DNA from: DASYSA01 sp036003885
Lineage (GTDB): Bacteria; Acidobacteriota; Blastocatellia; UBA7656
Length of the DNA stretch: 7,475 nucleotides
Assembly (NCBI GenBank): GCA_036003885.1
Contig: DASYSA010000260.1
Location: 1 to 7,475 of the forward strand
Direction: 5' to 3'
This document shows positions 1 through 6,375 of this stretch, one piece after another (the first letter of the stretch is position 1; each line of letters opens with the position of its first letter). The position numbers were made by a program, and so were the translations under genes. Below the pieces are notes generated by a model that saw nothing but the letters and a program-made list of their open reading frames with translations, was not told the origin of the DNA and searched no databases.

Positions 1-280
1 AGCGAATCAGCATTTCGTTAGGATTGTTGGTCACCGGTTGGAGGATCACCTTGGTGGTATCGATTCCCGCGGAGCCGAGCACGGAGCGAATCCTCTCGGT
101 CGAAGGAGGTTCTTTGAAGCGAACGGTCAACAGCGTCCCTCCTGCGAAGTCAACGCCGAGCGAGAATCCAAAAACCTGAACCGAAATGGCTCCAACGATC
201 AGCAGGAAGATCGTTACGCCGATGAAGTACTTCTTTGCGCCTATCCAATCTATTTTGGGATTTCTGAATAGTTCAACCAT
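1..280 (-). CDS. secF: Protein translocase subunit SecF, N-terminal part (cut by window edge)
   Basis: SecF is an inner-membrane partner of SecD in the SecDF-YajC complex, which uses the proton-motive force to help substrates leave SecYEG on the far side of the membrane. The frame is open from an ATG at 278-280 to the left edge, giving the first 93 residues. Residues about 18-39 form a hydrophobic segment (first membrane helix). It is followed at 42-48 by GVDFAGG, the SecF form of the G-V-D-F-x-G-G motif just after helix 1. The rest, a periplasmic domain and five more helices, lies outside the window. The gene follows secD by 54 bases on the same strand, as in the usual secD-secF order. No convincing Shine-Dalgarno sequence precedes the ATG. 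The upstream bases belong to a heptamer repeat and hairpin. The identification is firm from motif and context. Confidence 0.93.
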   Translation of the reverse strand, partial: MVELFRNPKIDWIGAKKYFIGVTIFLLIVGAISVQVFGFSLGVDFAGGTLLTVRFKEPPSTERIRSVLGSAGIDTTKVILQPVTNNPNEMLIR

Positions 281-283
281 AAA

Positions 284-329
284 TGCGTGATCCGTGAGGA
301 GTGATGCGTGATCCGCGATTCACGCATCA
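284..329. repeat. Heptamer tandem repeat with 10-bp hairpin between secD and secF
   Basis: Five 7-bp units with consensus TSCGTGA run from 284 to 318 (TGCGTGA, TCCGTGA, GGAGTGA, TGCGTGA, TCCGCGA). One inverted unit, TCACGCA, follows at 320-326. The segments TGATGCGTGA (302-311) and TCACGCATCA (320-329) are exact reverse complements around an 8-base loop. The repeat almost fills the secD/secF gap. There is no T-tract on either side, so a simple intrinsic terminator is unlikely. In secD-secF mRNA the hairpin would lie just upstream of the secF start. Confidence 0.8.
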
Positions 330-334
330 TTCCT

Positions 335-2029
335 TCATATACTGAGCGTCTCGACTCGCGCGCTGCGGTTCAGGTGCCACATGAAGATAGTTCTTGAAAC
401 GAAAACCGCAGTGAACAGGTTGGCCAGCAATCCGACTACTAAAGTAACCGCGAATCCCCGTATCGGTCCCGTGCCGAACACGAACAGGAAGATCGCCGAT
501 ACAATGGTAGTGACGTGAGTGTCTATAATGGTGAGAAACGCTTTGCCGAAGCCGACATCGACCGCTGAGGCCACAACCTTTCCGTTGCGCATCTCTTCCC
601 GAATACGCTCAAAGATCAGAACGTTTGAATCCACTGCCATACCGATAGTCAGAATCACTCCCGCTATTCCAGGTAGCGTAAGCGTCGCACCGAACATCGC
701 CAGGGCTGCCAGGAGCAATACGAGATTGAGGACCAGGGCAAGCACTGCATTTACGCCCGACACCCGGTAGTAGAAGAGCATGAAAGCCACGACGGCGAGC
801 AGTCCGGCAACCGATGCGGTCACGCCCTGGCGGATCGAGTCCGCGCCGAGAGAGGGACCGACGGTCTGTTCCTCGAGGTAGATGACCTTTGCCGGCAGGG
901 CGCCCGACCTCAACGTCAGCGCGAGGTCCTCTGCCGACTTCTTCGAAAACCCGCCGGTGATCCGGCCCTGATTGGTGATCTGACTCTCGATCCTGGCGAT
1001 GGATTTGACCTTGTTGTTGAGCACGACGGCAAGATAGTCGCCGACGTGCTTTCCGGTTACGTCGCCGAATCGCGCAGCCCCGCCGGGCGTGAGGGAGAAG
1101 GATATTTCGTAACTCTGGGCCCCGACGCTCGACGACATTGCCCTCGAATCACGCATTTCGAGGCCGGTCACCACTACGCTCTTCTCTAGAATCGCCCAGC
1201 CATCACGCCCCGTGCCTCCCTCGTTTGCGCGCTCGGTATAAGGGAAGATCTCATACTGGTCTGCGCCCCCCGGCAGTGCCCTGGCGGCGGTCTCTGCCTC
1301 TTCTTTGGTGTTGTATGTGCTGGTGCCTTTGGCCTGAAGCCGTATCTCGAGATTGGAGTCGGCATTGAGCGTATTCTTCACTCGCTCGGGCTCGTCCACA
1401 CCGGGCATCTCGATCAATATTTGATAACTTCCTTCGCCGCCGTGACGTTGAATCAACGGCTCCGCGACGCCGAACGCATTGACTCGATTGTCGATGATCT
1501 GCAGAGCGAGCTCCGTGGCCCGTTCCCGCTCCTTGTTCTGAACATCCTGAGACAGCTTGAATACGATGTTGGTGCCGTGGTCGGCCGCCTGCCATCCCTT
1601 TCCCTCGGGTGTGTGGTTGTTGAAGTCGGTCTCAAGCTCGCTGATAATGTCTGAGTTTCTGGTCGAGTCGGGAACGCTGACTATCACCTCGTCAATGTAG
1701 GGCCCCCCTGATGAATCTGTGTTCCGTTCGCCTTCACGCACCTCGGTGAATGGCCAGTTCTTCTCCTGAAGCTTGGCCTTGGCCGACTCGACGTTCTTCC
1801 TTGTGATACTTGTGATTGCGTCGCCGGTCTGAACCTGCATCACCAGGTGAGACCCGCCTCGCAGATCGAGACCGAGGTGAATGTTAGTCGCCAGGTTCTC
1901 TTTTATCTGCGACAGACTCGATATATCGTTCACGGTAGGCCAGCGGTGGTGCGGCATGAACACGATATAGAGACCGACCAGGCTGACCGCCGAAATCAGT
2001 ATCATTCTCGTTCGAATCTTCTTTCCCAT
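335..2029 (-). CDS. secD: Protein translocase subunit SecD
   Basis: SecD is an RND-type inner-membrane protein that works with SecF and YajC to drive late steps of Sec-dependent export with the proton gradient. The product has 564 residues, somewhat shorter than the E. coli protein of about 615. Helix 1 is at about 9-25. The signature GLDLRGG is at 53-59, at the start of the large periplasmic region (about 30-395). Five membrane helices follow between about 400 and 552. The helix-4 motif GMAVDSNVLIFERIREE (463-479) includes Asp467, which matches the conserved membrane Asp implicated in proton transfer. DTHVTTIVSAI (503-513) and GPIRGFAVTL (521-530) are also typical. The ATG at 2029 has an AAAGG ribosome-binding site 8 bases upstream. 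The gene lies 26 bases after yajC and 54 before secF, so it is probably cotranscribed with both. Confidence 0.98.
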   Translation of the reverse strand: MGKKIRTRMILISAVSLVGLYIVFMPHHRWPTVNDISSLSQIKENLATNIHLGLDLRGGSHLVMQVQTGDAITSITRKNVESAKAKLQEKNWPFTEVREGERNTDSSGGPYIDEVIVSVPDSTRNSDIISELETDFNNHTPEGKGWQAADHGTNIVFKLSQDVQNKERERATELALQIIDNRVNAFGVAEPLIQRHGGEGSYQILIEMPGVDEPERVKNTLNADSNLEIRLQAKGTSTYNTKEEAETAARALPGGADQYEIFPYTERANEGGTGRDGWAILEKSVVVTGLEMRDSRAMSSSVGAQSYEISFSLTPGGAARFGDVTGKHVGDYLAVVLNNKVKSIARIESQITNQGRITGGFSKKSAEDLALTLRSGALPAKVIYLEEQTVGPSLGADSIRQGVTASVAGLLAVVAFMLFYYRVSGVNAVLALVLNLVLLLAALAMFGATLTLPGIAGVILTIGMAVDSNVLIFERIREEMRNGKVVASAVDVGFGKAFLTIIDTHVTTIVSAIFLFVFGTGPIRGFAVTLVVGLLANLFTAVFVSRTIFMWHLNRSARVETLSI

Positions 2030-2037
2030 AACGGGCG

Positions 2038-2042
2038 CCTTT
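2038..2042 (-). promoter_or_regulatory. Ribosome-binding site of secD
   Basis: On the minus strand AAAGG, within GAGAAAGG, sits 8 bases before the ATG at 2027-2029. It lies in the 26-base gap after the yajC stop codon and supports the chosen secD start. Confidence 0.6.
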
Positions 2043-2055
2043 CTCTGTCTGCCGG

Positions 2056-2406
2056 TTACTTCGCTACTTCAACTTCCTTGATCTCGGATCCCTGGGGCCC
2101 GGCGATCGCAGTACGCAGCACTTCGACCGATACCGACTGTGCGATTCTGAGCTGAACAGTAGTGTCTTTCACGGCGACTATCGTTCCGTAGAGGCCTCCG
2201 CTAGTTACGACCTTATCGCCCGACTTGAGCGCAGTCAGCATCTCCTCGCGCTCTTTCTGCGCAAGACGTTGTTTCTTTTGCTGCGGCCGAATGATCAGAA
2301 AGTAGAAGATTCCAAAGATGAGTATCAGAGGAAGGAACGTTACGGCCCCCGACCCGCCGCCTTGGAGAAAAAAGAGAGGAGCGCCTAAGGCTATTAGCAT
2401 GTTCAT
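2056..2406 (-). CDS. yajC: Sec translocon accessory subunit YajC
   Basis: YajC is a small single-span inner-membrane protein that copurifies with SecD and SecF and is part of the SecDF-YajC accessory complex. The 116 residues match the family size of about 85-120. A short Gly-rich N-terminus is followed by one membrane helix at about 22-39. Next comes the diagnostic RPQQKKQ at 40-46, where the chain enters the cytoplasm. The soluble domain includes GDKVVTSGGLYGTIVAV at 63-79. The start at 2406 has only a weak purine run (AGAGAG) upstream. An in-frame ATG at 2400, two residues later, is an equally possible start. It sits between tgt (73-base gap) and secD (26-base gap), which is the standard neighbourhood. 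Identification is firm. Confidence 0.97.
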   Translation of the reverse strand: MNMLIALGAPLFFLQGGGSGAVTFLPLILIFGIFYFLIIRPQQKKQRLAQKEREEMLTALKSGDKVVTSGGLYGTIVAVKDTTVQLRIAQSVSVEVLRTAIAGPQGSEIKEVEVAK

Positions 2407-2479
2407 TGATTGTCACTCTCTGGCACTTCCAGTGGGAGGTTCCGCCCGCGGGGGCTACGGTCCGAATCCTTTTAGAAGC

Positions 2480-3655
2480 TCAGTCCTGTCCGCGTGCGAG
2501 GTCTCTTAGAAAAGATTTATGAAACTCATTAAAAGTGCCAAGCTGGATAGCTTGCCTCATCCGTCTCATCGTGTCAAGGTAGAAGGCGACGTTGTGCTGC
2601 GATCTCAGGACCGCGCCCAGTATCTCTCCGCTCGTGCTCAAATGTCTAAGGTAAGCCCTCGAGTAGCGTCTACAAACGGCGCACTCGCATTCCTCATCAA
2701 TCGGTCTCGCATCATCCTTGTATCTGGCATTCGTGATGTTCAAGCGGCCTCGCCCGGTGAAGAGCTGACCGTTGCGGGCGTTGCGCGTCGGCATAACGCA
2801 GTCGAACATGTCGACTCCAAGCGCGACGGCTTCAACGATGTCCTCGGGTGTGCCCACTCCCATCAAGTAACGGGGGCGGTCGTCCGGCATCCGGGGTGCG
2901 ATGTGCGAAACCACCTCGAACATCGCGCGCTTCTCTTCTCCCACCGACAGACCCCCGATCGCATATCCATCGAATCCCGTTTCGATCAGACCCTCGAGGC
3001 TGCGCTCACGCAGATCGACAAACATGCTGCCCTGATTGATTCCAAAGAGCGCCTGGGTGTCGTTTACGATCTGAATTCCGGCAGATGCTGCCAGGGCAGG
3101 ATCCGAATGCAGCTTCGCCAGATGCGCCTTCGATCTGCGCGCCCATCGCTCTGTCAGTTCCAGAGATCGCAGGGCTTCATCTCGAGTGGCAGGATAGGGC
3201 GTGCATTCGTCGAACACCATAACAATGTCCGAGCCGAGCGCCGCCTGAATCTCCATCGATCTCTCCGGCGTAAGAACGTGGCGGGAACCGTCAAGGTGAG
3301 ATTGAAACTCCACGCCTTCTTCGCTGACTTTTCTGAGGTCGCCAAGGCTGAAGACCTGGTAGCCGCCGCTGTCGGTCAAGAGCGCCCGCTCCCATGCGAT
3401 GAACGAGTGCAAGCCGCCAAGTTGGTTAATGGTTAGGTGCCCGGGCCTCAAAAACAGATGATAGGTGTTTCCCAGAATGATGCCGGCGCCGGCTTCTTCA
3501 AGGATGCTCTGCGTGAGTGCCTTGACACTGCCCTGCGTCCCAACCGGCATGAACACAGGCGTGTCGAACGAACCGTGTGGAGTTGACACGATCCCCGCGC
3601 GAGCACGTGAGTGCGGGTCGGTCGCCTCAACTGTAAATGAAAAGGTTTGAACCAT
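2480..3655 (-). CDS. tgt: Queuine/preQ1 tRNA-guanine transglycosylase
   Basis: Bacterial Tgt exchanges guanine-34 of tRNAs with GUN anticodons for preQ1, a step in queuosine synthesis in the cytoplasm. From the ATG at 3655 the protein has 391 residues, close to the family norm of about 375. Asp95 in DSGGYQVFSL is the general acid/base position. Asp149 in VFDEC contacts the base. Asp285 in MFDCVMPTR is the nucleophile. The zinc site is Cys323, Cys325, Cys328 and His354, with the same spacing as the well-studied Zymomonas enzyme. AIGGLSVGE is at 232-240. The frame stays open upstream to an ATG at 3778, but those 41 extra codons read through a heptamer repeat (HFAFRISHFAF) and do not resemble Tgt, so 3655 is preferred. 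No clear Shine-Dalgarno sequence is seen. It is the first gene of the tgt-yajC-secD-secF group. Confidence 0.97.
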   Translation of the reverse strand: MVQTFSFTVEATDPHSRARAGIVSTPHGSFDTPVFMPVGTQGSVKALTQSILEEAGAGIILGNTYHLFLRPGHLTINQLGGLHSFIAWERALLTDSGGYQVFSLGDLRKVSEEGVEFQSHLDGSRHVLTPERSMEIQAALGSDIVMVFDECTPYPATRDEALRSLELTERWARRSKAHLAKLHSDPALAASAGIQIVNDTQALFGINQGSMFVDLRERSLEGLIETGFDGYAIGGLSVGEEKRAMFEVVSHIAPRMPDDRPRYLMGVGTPEDIVEAVALGVDMFDCVMPTRNARNGQLFTGRGRLNITNARYKDDARPIDEECECAVCRRYSRAYLRHLSTSGEILGAVLRSQHNVAFYLDTMRRMRQAIQLGTFNEFHKSFLRDLARGQD

Positions 3656-3682
3656 GACGCGCGTTGGGGAGTATGCCAAGGT

Positions 3683-3752
3683 AAATGCGAAATGCGAAAT
3701 GCGAAATGCGAAATGCGGAAACTTCGAATTTCGCATTTCGCATCTCGCATTT
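3683..3752. repeat. AAATGCG heptamer array with inverted arms (large hairpin)
   Basis: Five exact tandem copies of AAATGCG occupy 3683-3717. After a 14-base centre (3718-3731, containing the palindrome TTCGAA) come three inverted copies at 3732-3752: CGCATTT, CGCATCT, CGCATTT. Units 3697-3717 can pair with 3732-3752 over 21 bp with one mismatch. The array lies in the 148-base divergent gap between tgt and the glycosyltransferase gene. There is no coding potential of its own, no transposase and no flanking target duplication that I can see. Confidence 0.9.
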
Positions 3753-3764
3753 CCCCTTTTCCCT

Positions 3765-3794
3765 TTGACACGGGACACATGTCGTCAGTATCTC
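3765..3794 (+). promoter_or_regulatory. Possible promoter of the glycosyltransferase gene
   Basis: A perfect TTGACA occurs at 3765-3770. A poor -10 candidate, TATCTC, follows after 18 bases at 3789-3794. Transcription would then begin very close to the ATG at 3804, giving an almost leaderless message. The divergent layout requires some plus-strand promoter here, but the -10 match is weak. Confidence 0.2.
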
Positions 3795-3803
3795 TACTGA
3801 GAG

Positions 3804-4997
3804 ATGCTGTACGCCTCCTATGTGCTGATCGCGCTGCTCATCGCCCAGGGAGCATTCTCTCTGATCGAGGGCCTGCAGTTTCGAGCCTTCGTCCGGCGCG
3901 CCCTTCGCGAGGCCGCCGGCGATTTCACGCCTAAAGCGACGATCATAGCACCCTGCAAGGGCCTCGACTGCGATCTGGAGGCTAATGTCCGTGCGCTGTT
4001 CAATCTCGACTATCCGGACTATGACATTATCTTCGCAATTGCCTCGGCCGATGACCCCTCTCGACCGCTACTCGACCAGGTAATCGCGGACCATCCCGAG
4101 CGGCCGGCCGAGGTAGTCGTCGCAGGACTTAGCGACGAGCGCAGCGAAAAGGTGAACAACCTGCTCGCCGCGCTCAAGCACGTGGGTCTGCTAACCGAGG
4201 CATTGATCTTCGTGGATCTCGATGCCCGGGTGACGCCTGCCTGGCTGCGCGCTCTGGTGTCGCCGCTCGACCAGACACGAGTGGGAGCGGCGACCGGGTA
4301 TCGCTGGTATTTCGCTCGGCAGGGCGGCTTCTGGTCGTCGATGCTTTCCGCCTGGAACGGCTCAGTGGCCACGACTCTTGGCGACCACGGACGCAACTTT
4401 GCCTGGGGCGGCTCAACCGGCATAATGCGCGAGACCTTCGACCGAATCGGCGTGGAGGATCTCTGGAAGGGTGCGGTCAGCGATGATTACTCGTTGACCC
4501 GGGCGGTCCAGCGAGCCGGCTTACGCGTGACCTTCCAGCCGCGATGCCTTGTGGCATCGCCCGAGCGAGCATCGCTTGCATCTTTGCTCGAGTTCACGAC
4601 GCGGCAGGTGACGATCACGCGGGTCTACAGGCCGGCTGTGTGGTGGACCGGTTTCGCGTCGCACCTCTTGTTCTGTGCCGGGTTCTTCGGCGGGTTCGCT
4701 ATTGCGATGAGTCGAGCGTTTAGAGGAGATTCGGCGACGGGCCTTCTTGCGATGCTTGGGGTTATCTACATTCTCGGCTCGATCAAAGGCTGGCTGAGGA
4801 TTGTGTCCGCAGCCGAGGTGCTGTCAGGCATTGCCGGCGAACTGAAGGGGCTTTGGTGGATGTTCTGTCTTCTATGGCCGCTGGTTTCAGTCCTGTTTCT
4901 GTGCAACTTCGTTGGGTCGGCAGTGACGCGGCGAATCGTCTGGCGAGGCGTCTCTTATGAGATGAGATCGTCTTCGGAGACCAGAGTCGTTCGTTGA
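3804..4997 (+). CDS. Membrane-anchored family 2 glycosyltransferase (ceramide-glucosyltransferase/HpnI-like)
   Basis: This is a 397-residue GT-A fold glycosyltransferase, probably moving a sugar from a nucleotide donor to a lipid acceptor at the inner membrane. Helix 1 is at about 3-22. The catalytic domain runs from about 44 to 275: PCKGLD at 50-55, a first Asp pair at 83-84 (SADDP), the metal-binding VDLDAR at 137-142 (Asp138, Asp140), and the catalytic-base region SDDYSLTRA at 226-234 (Asp227, Asp228). RQVTITR at 267-273 sits where processive and ceramide-type enzymes have a QxxRW-like motif, but the Trp is missing. Three membrane helices follow at about 281-302, 312-330 and 349-371. The layout resembles ceramide glucosyltransferase and HpnI, but the acceptor cannot be told. 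No sugar or lipid genes adjoin it. GAGAG lies too close to the ATG to be a normal ribosome-binding site. Confidence 0.85.
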   Translation: MLYASYVLIALLIAQGAFSLIEGLQFRAFVRRALREAAGDFTPKATIIAPCKGLDCDLEANVRALFNLDYPDYDIIFAIASADDPSRPLLDQVIADHPERPAEVVVAGLSDERSEKVNNLLAALKHVGLLTEALIFVDLDARVTPAWLRALVSPLDQTRVGAATGYRWYFARQGGFWSSMLSAWNGSVATTLGDHGRNFAWGGSTGIMRETFDRIGVEDLWKGAVSDDYSLTRAVQRAGLRVTFQPRCLVASPERASLASLLEFTTRQVTITRVYRPAVWWTGFASHLLFCAGFFGGFAIAMSRAFRGDSATGLLAMLGVIYILGSIKGWLRIVSAAEVLSGIAGELKGLWWMFCLLWPLVSVLFLCNFVGSAVTRRIVWRGVSYEMRSSSETRVVR

Positions 4998-5055
4998 GGA
5001 AAGGGCGAGTTGCCAGGCCGAAAGACGCGGTGTAGGATGCGACGATCCTCTATTG

Positions 5056-5126
5056 GTCCGTTGTCCGTGGTCCGTTGTCAGTCGCTCGGACAATCGACAA
5101 CGGACGACGGGCAACGGACCACGGAC
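5056..5126. repeat. GTCCGTK heptamer array with inverted arms
   Basis: The left arm has four units at 5056-5083: GTCCGTT, GTCCGTG, GTCCGTT, GTCAGTC. The right arm has four inverted units at 5099-5126: AACGGAC, GACGGGC, AACGGAC, CACGGAC. The segments 5063-5077 and 5112-5126 are exact 15-bp reverse complements. The array lies between the glycosyltransferase stop (4997) and the racemase-like gene. There is no T-tract to suggest a simple terminator. The rest of this gap (4998-5055) shows nothing notable. Confidence 0.88.
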
Positions 5127-5128
5127 TA

Positions 5129-5149
5129 GTGACAAATGACAAATGACAA
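5129..5149. repeat. ATGACAA heptamer run touching the racemase start
   Basis: Three tandem units, GTGACAA, ATGACAA and ATGACAA, start two bases after the GTCCGTK array and end one base before the ATG at 5151. The run supplies an in-frame ATG at 5136 and an out-of-frame ATG at 5143. It is a second heptamer family, different in sequence from the array beside it. Confidence 0.75.
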
Positions 5150-5150
5150 A

Positions 5151-6329
5151 ATGCCACAGGCATTAGAAGGCATTCGCGTGTTAGACCTTTCGCGCATGCT
5201 TCCGGGTCCCTACTGCTCGATGATGCTCGCAGACCTGGGCGCGGAAGTGATAAAGGTCGAAGAGCCCACTGTCGGCGATCCAACGCGATGGAGCAAGCCG
5301 ATGATCGGCGATCAGAGCTCAGCCTTCCGGCAAATCAATCGCAACAAGAGGTCTCTGGCTGTTGATCTCAAGAAGTCCGATGGCCGCGGCATCTTCTTGA
5401 AACTGGCTGCTACTGCTGATGTCGTGTTGGACCAGTTTCGGCCGGGCGTTGTGGACAGGCTGGGCATAGGCTACGAGGCCGTATCCAAGGTTAATCCACG
5501 AATTGTCTACTGCTCGCTCACGGGCTTCGGTCAGGACGGTCCCCACCGAGACCGGAGCGGGCACGACCTGAACTACCTTGCTTTGAGCGGTGTGCTCGGG
5601 CTTACGACTGACGAGCGCGGCAAGCCGGTCATTCCCGGAGTGCAGGTAGCCGACCTTGCTGGGGGGATGATTGCCGGGTTCGCCATACTCGCTGCTCTGC
5701 ATGCGCGCGAGCGAACGGGGCTTGGGCAATTCGTCGACGTTTCCATGTTTGATGTGATGATGGCCATGTTGCCGATTCCCGCGTCGCAGCACTTTGCCGG
5801 AAGGGCGCTCGGAGTGGGAGATAAGTATCTGCTGACGGGCGCCTATCCTTTCTATAGTATCTACGAGACGAGTGACGGCAGGTTCATGACGCTGGGTGCG
5901 CTTGAGCCGAAATTCTGGGAGAACTTCTGCCGGAGGGTCGGCCGGGATGAACTGGTCGCTCGACAGTTTGACGACGGGGACCTTCGGAAGCAGTTGTTCG
6001 AAGAAGTCGCTGCCATATTCAAGTCGAAGAGTCAGGCCGAATGGGTCGAGTTGATGCGCGATGCGGACTGCTGCTGCGAACCGGTGCTCTCGATGGCCGA
6101 AGCGTTCGACCACCCACAGGGCCGCGCACGAGAGATGGTCCGAGAGTTCGCCGACTCAATGTCTGGAACGATGAATCATTTGGGATTCGCCTATAAGATG
6201 AGTCTCACCCCGCCCAGAGCCGTGAGAGGCTCGCCGACTCTCGGCCAGGACACCCGGCAGCTCCTTCGGCAGATTGAACTATCGGATGAGGAGATAGAGA
6301 ACCTGTGCAATGCCGGTGTTGTTTATTAA
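5151..6329 (+). CDS. CaiB/BaiF-fold protein, probable alpha-methylacyl-CoA racemase
   Basis: This 392-residue protein belongs to the class III CoA-transferase superfamily and most resembles alpha-methylacyl-CoA racemase, which interconverts (2R)- and (2S)-2-methylacyl-CoAs. The N-terminal domain shows LEGIRVLDLSRMLPGPYCSM (5-24) and ADLGAEVIKVE (27-37). GHDLNYLALSGVL (137-149) and ALEPKFW (250-256) are racemase-like blocks. His138, Asp168 and Glu252 match the catalytic His126, Asp156 and Glu241 of the Mycobacterium tuberculosis racemase with nearly the same spacing (30 and 84 residues against 30 and 85). True CoA-transferases need only the Asp, so racemase is favoured, not proven. Three consecutive cysteines at 307-309 are unusual. 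The ATG at 5136 would add MTNDK, but those codons are heptamer repeat, so 5151 is preferred. Neither start has a Shine-Dalgarno sequence. The acyl-CoA dehydrogenase follows after 46 bases. Confidence 0.88.
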   Translation: MPQALEGIRVLDLSRMLPGPYCSMMLADLGAEVIKVEEPTVGDPTRWSKPMIGDQSSAFRQINRNKRSLAVDLKKSDGRGIFLKLAATADVVLDQFRPGVVDRLGIGYEAVSKVNPRIVYCSLTGFGQDGPHRDRSGHDLNYLALSGVLGLTTDERGKPVIPGVQVADLAGGMIAGFAILAALHARERTGLGQFVDVSMFDVMMAMLPIPASQHFAGRALGVGDKYLLTGAYPFYSIYETSDGRFMTLGALEPKFWENFCRRVGRDELVARQFDDGDLRKQLFEEVAAIFKSKSQAEWVELMRDADCCCEPVLSMAEAFDHPQGRAREMVREFADSMSGTMNHLGFAYKMSLTPPRAVRGSPTLGQDTRQLLRQIELSDEEIENLCNAGVVY

Positions 6330-6365
6330 CCATAATGTGGCGGCGCCGGCTTAAGAGCGTGTTCT

Positions 6366-6370
6366 GGAGG
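6366..6370 (+). promoter_or_regulatory. Ribosome-binding site of the acyl-CoA dehydrogenase gene
   Basis: GGAGG, a near-ideal Shine-Dalgarno core, ends 5 bases before the ATG at 6376. It is the strongest ribosome-binding site in the window and fixes the start of the dehydrogenase. Confidence 0.75.
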
Positions 6371-6375
6371 CACCA

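Noticed and set aside
2407..2479. Terminator or promoter between tgt and yajC
   Set aside because: The GC-rich bases there form no convincing stem with a T-tract and no clear promoter hexamers, so an operon read-through is simpler.
2519..3436. A 305-codon open frame on the plus strand opposite tgt
   Set aside because: It lies wholly antisense to a gene with all Tgt catalytic and zinc residues, and its translation shows no recognisable domain.
3670..3675. CATACT preceded by TGG on the minus strand as an extended -10 promoter for tgt
   Set aside because: There is no matching -35, and transcription would start only about 8 bases before the ATG, so the match may be chance.
3683..3752. A CRISPR-like array
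   Set aside because: The units are 7 bp with no spacers and no cas genes nearby.
3647..3934. A 95-codon plus-strand frame across the AAATGCG repeat
   Set aside because: Its N-terminal half is translated repeat and the rest overlaps the glycosyltransferase out of frame.
5034..5049. Short inverted repeat AGGAT/ATCCT after the glycosyltransferase gene as a terminator
   Set aside because: The stem is only 5 bp and no T-tract follows.
5319..6113. A 264-codon open frame on the minus strand opposite the racemase-like gene
   Set aside because: It is antisense to a well-conserved gene and shows no motifs. Long shadow frames are common in GC-rich coding DNA.
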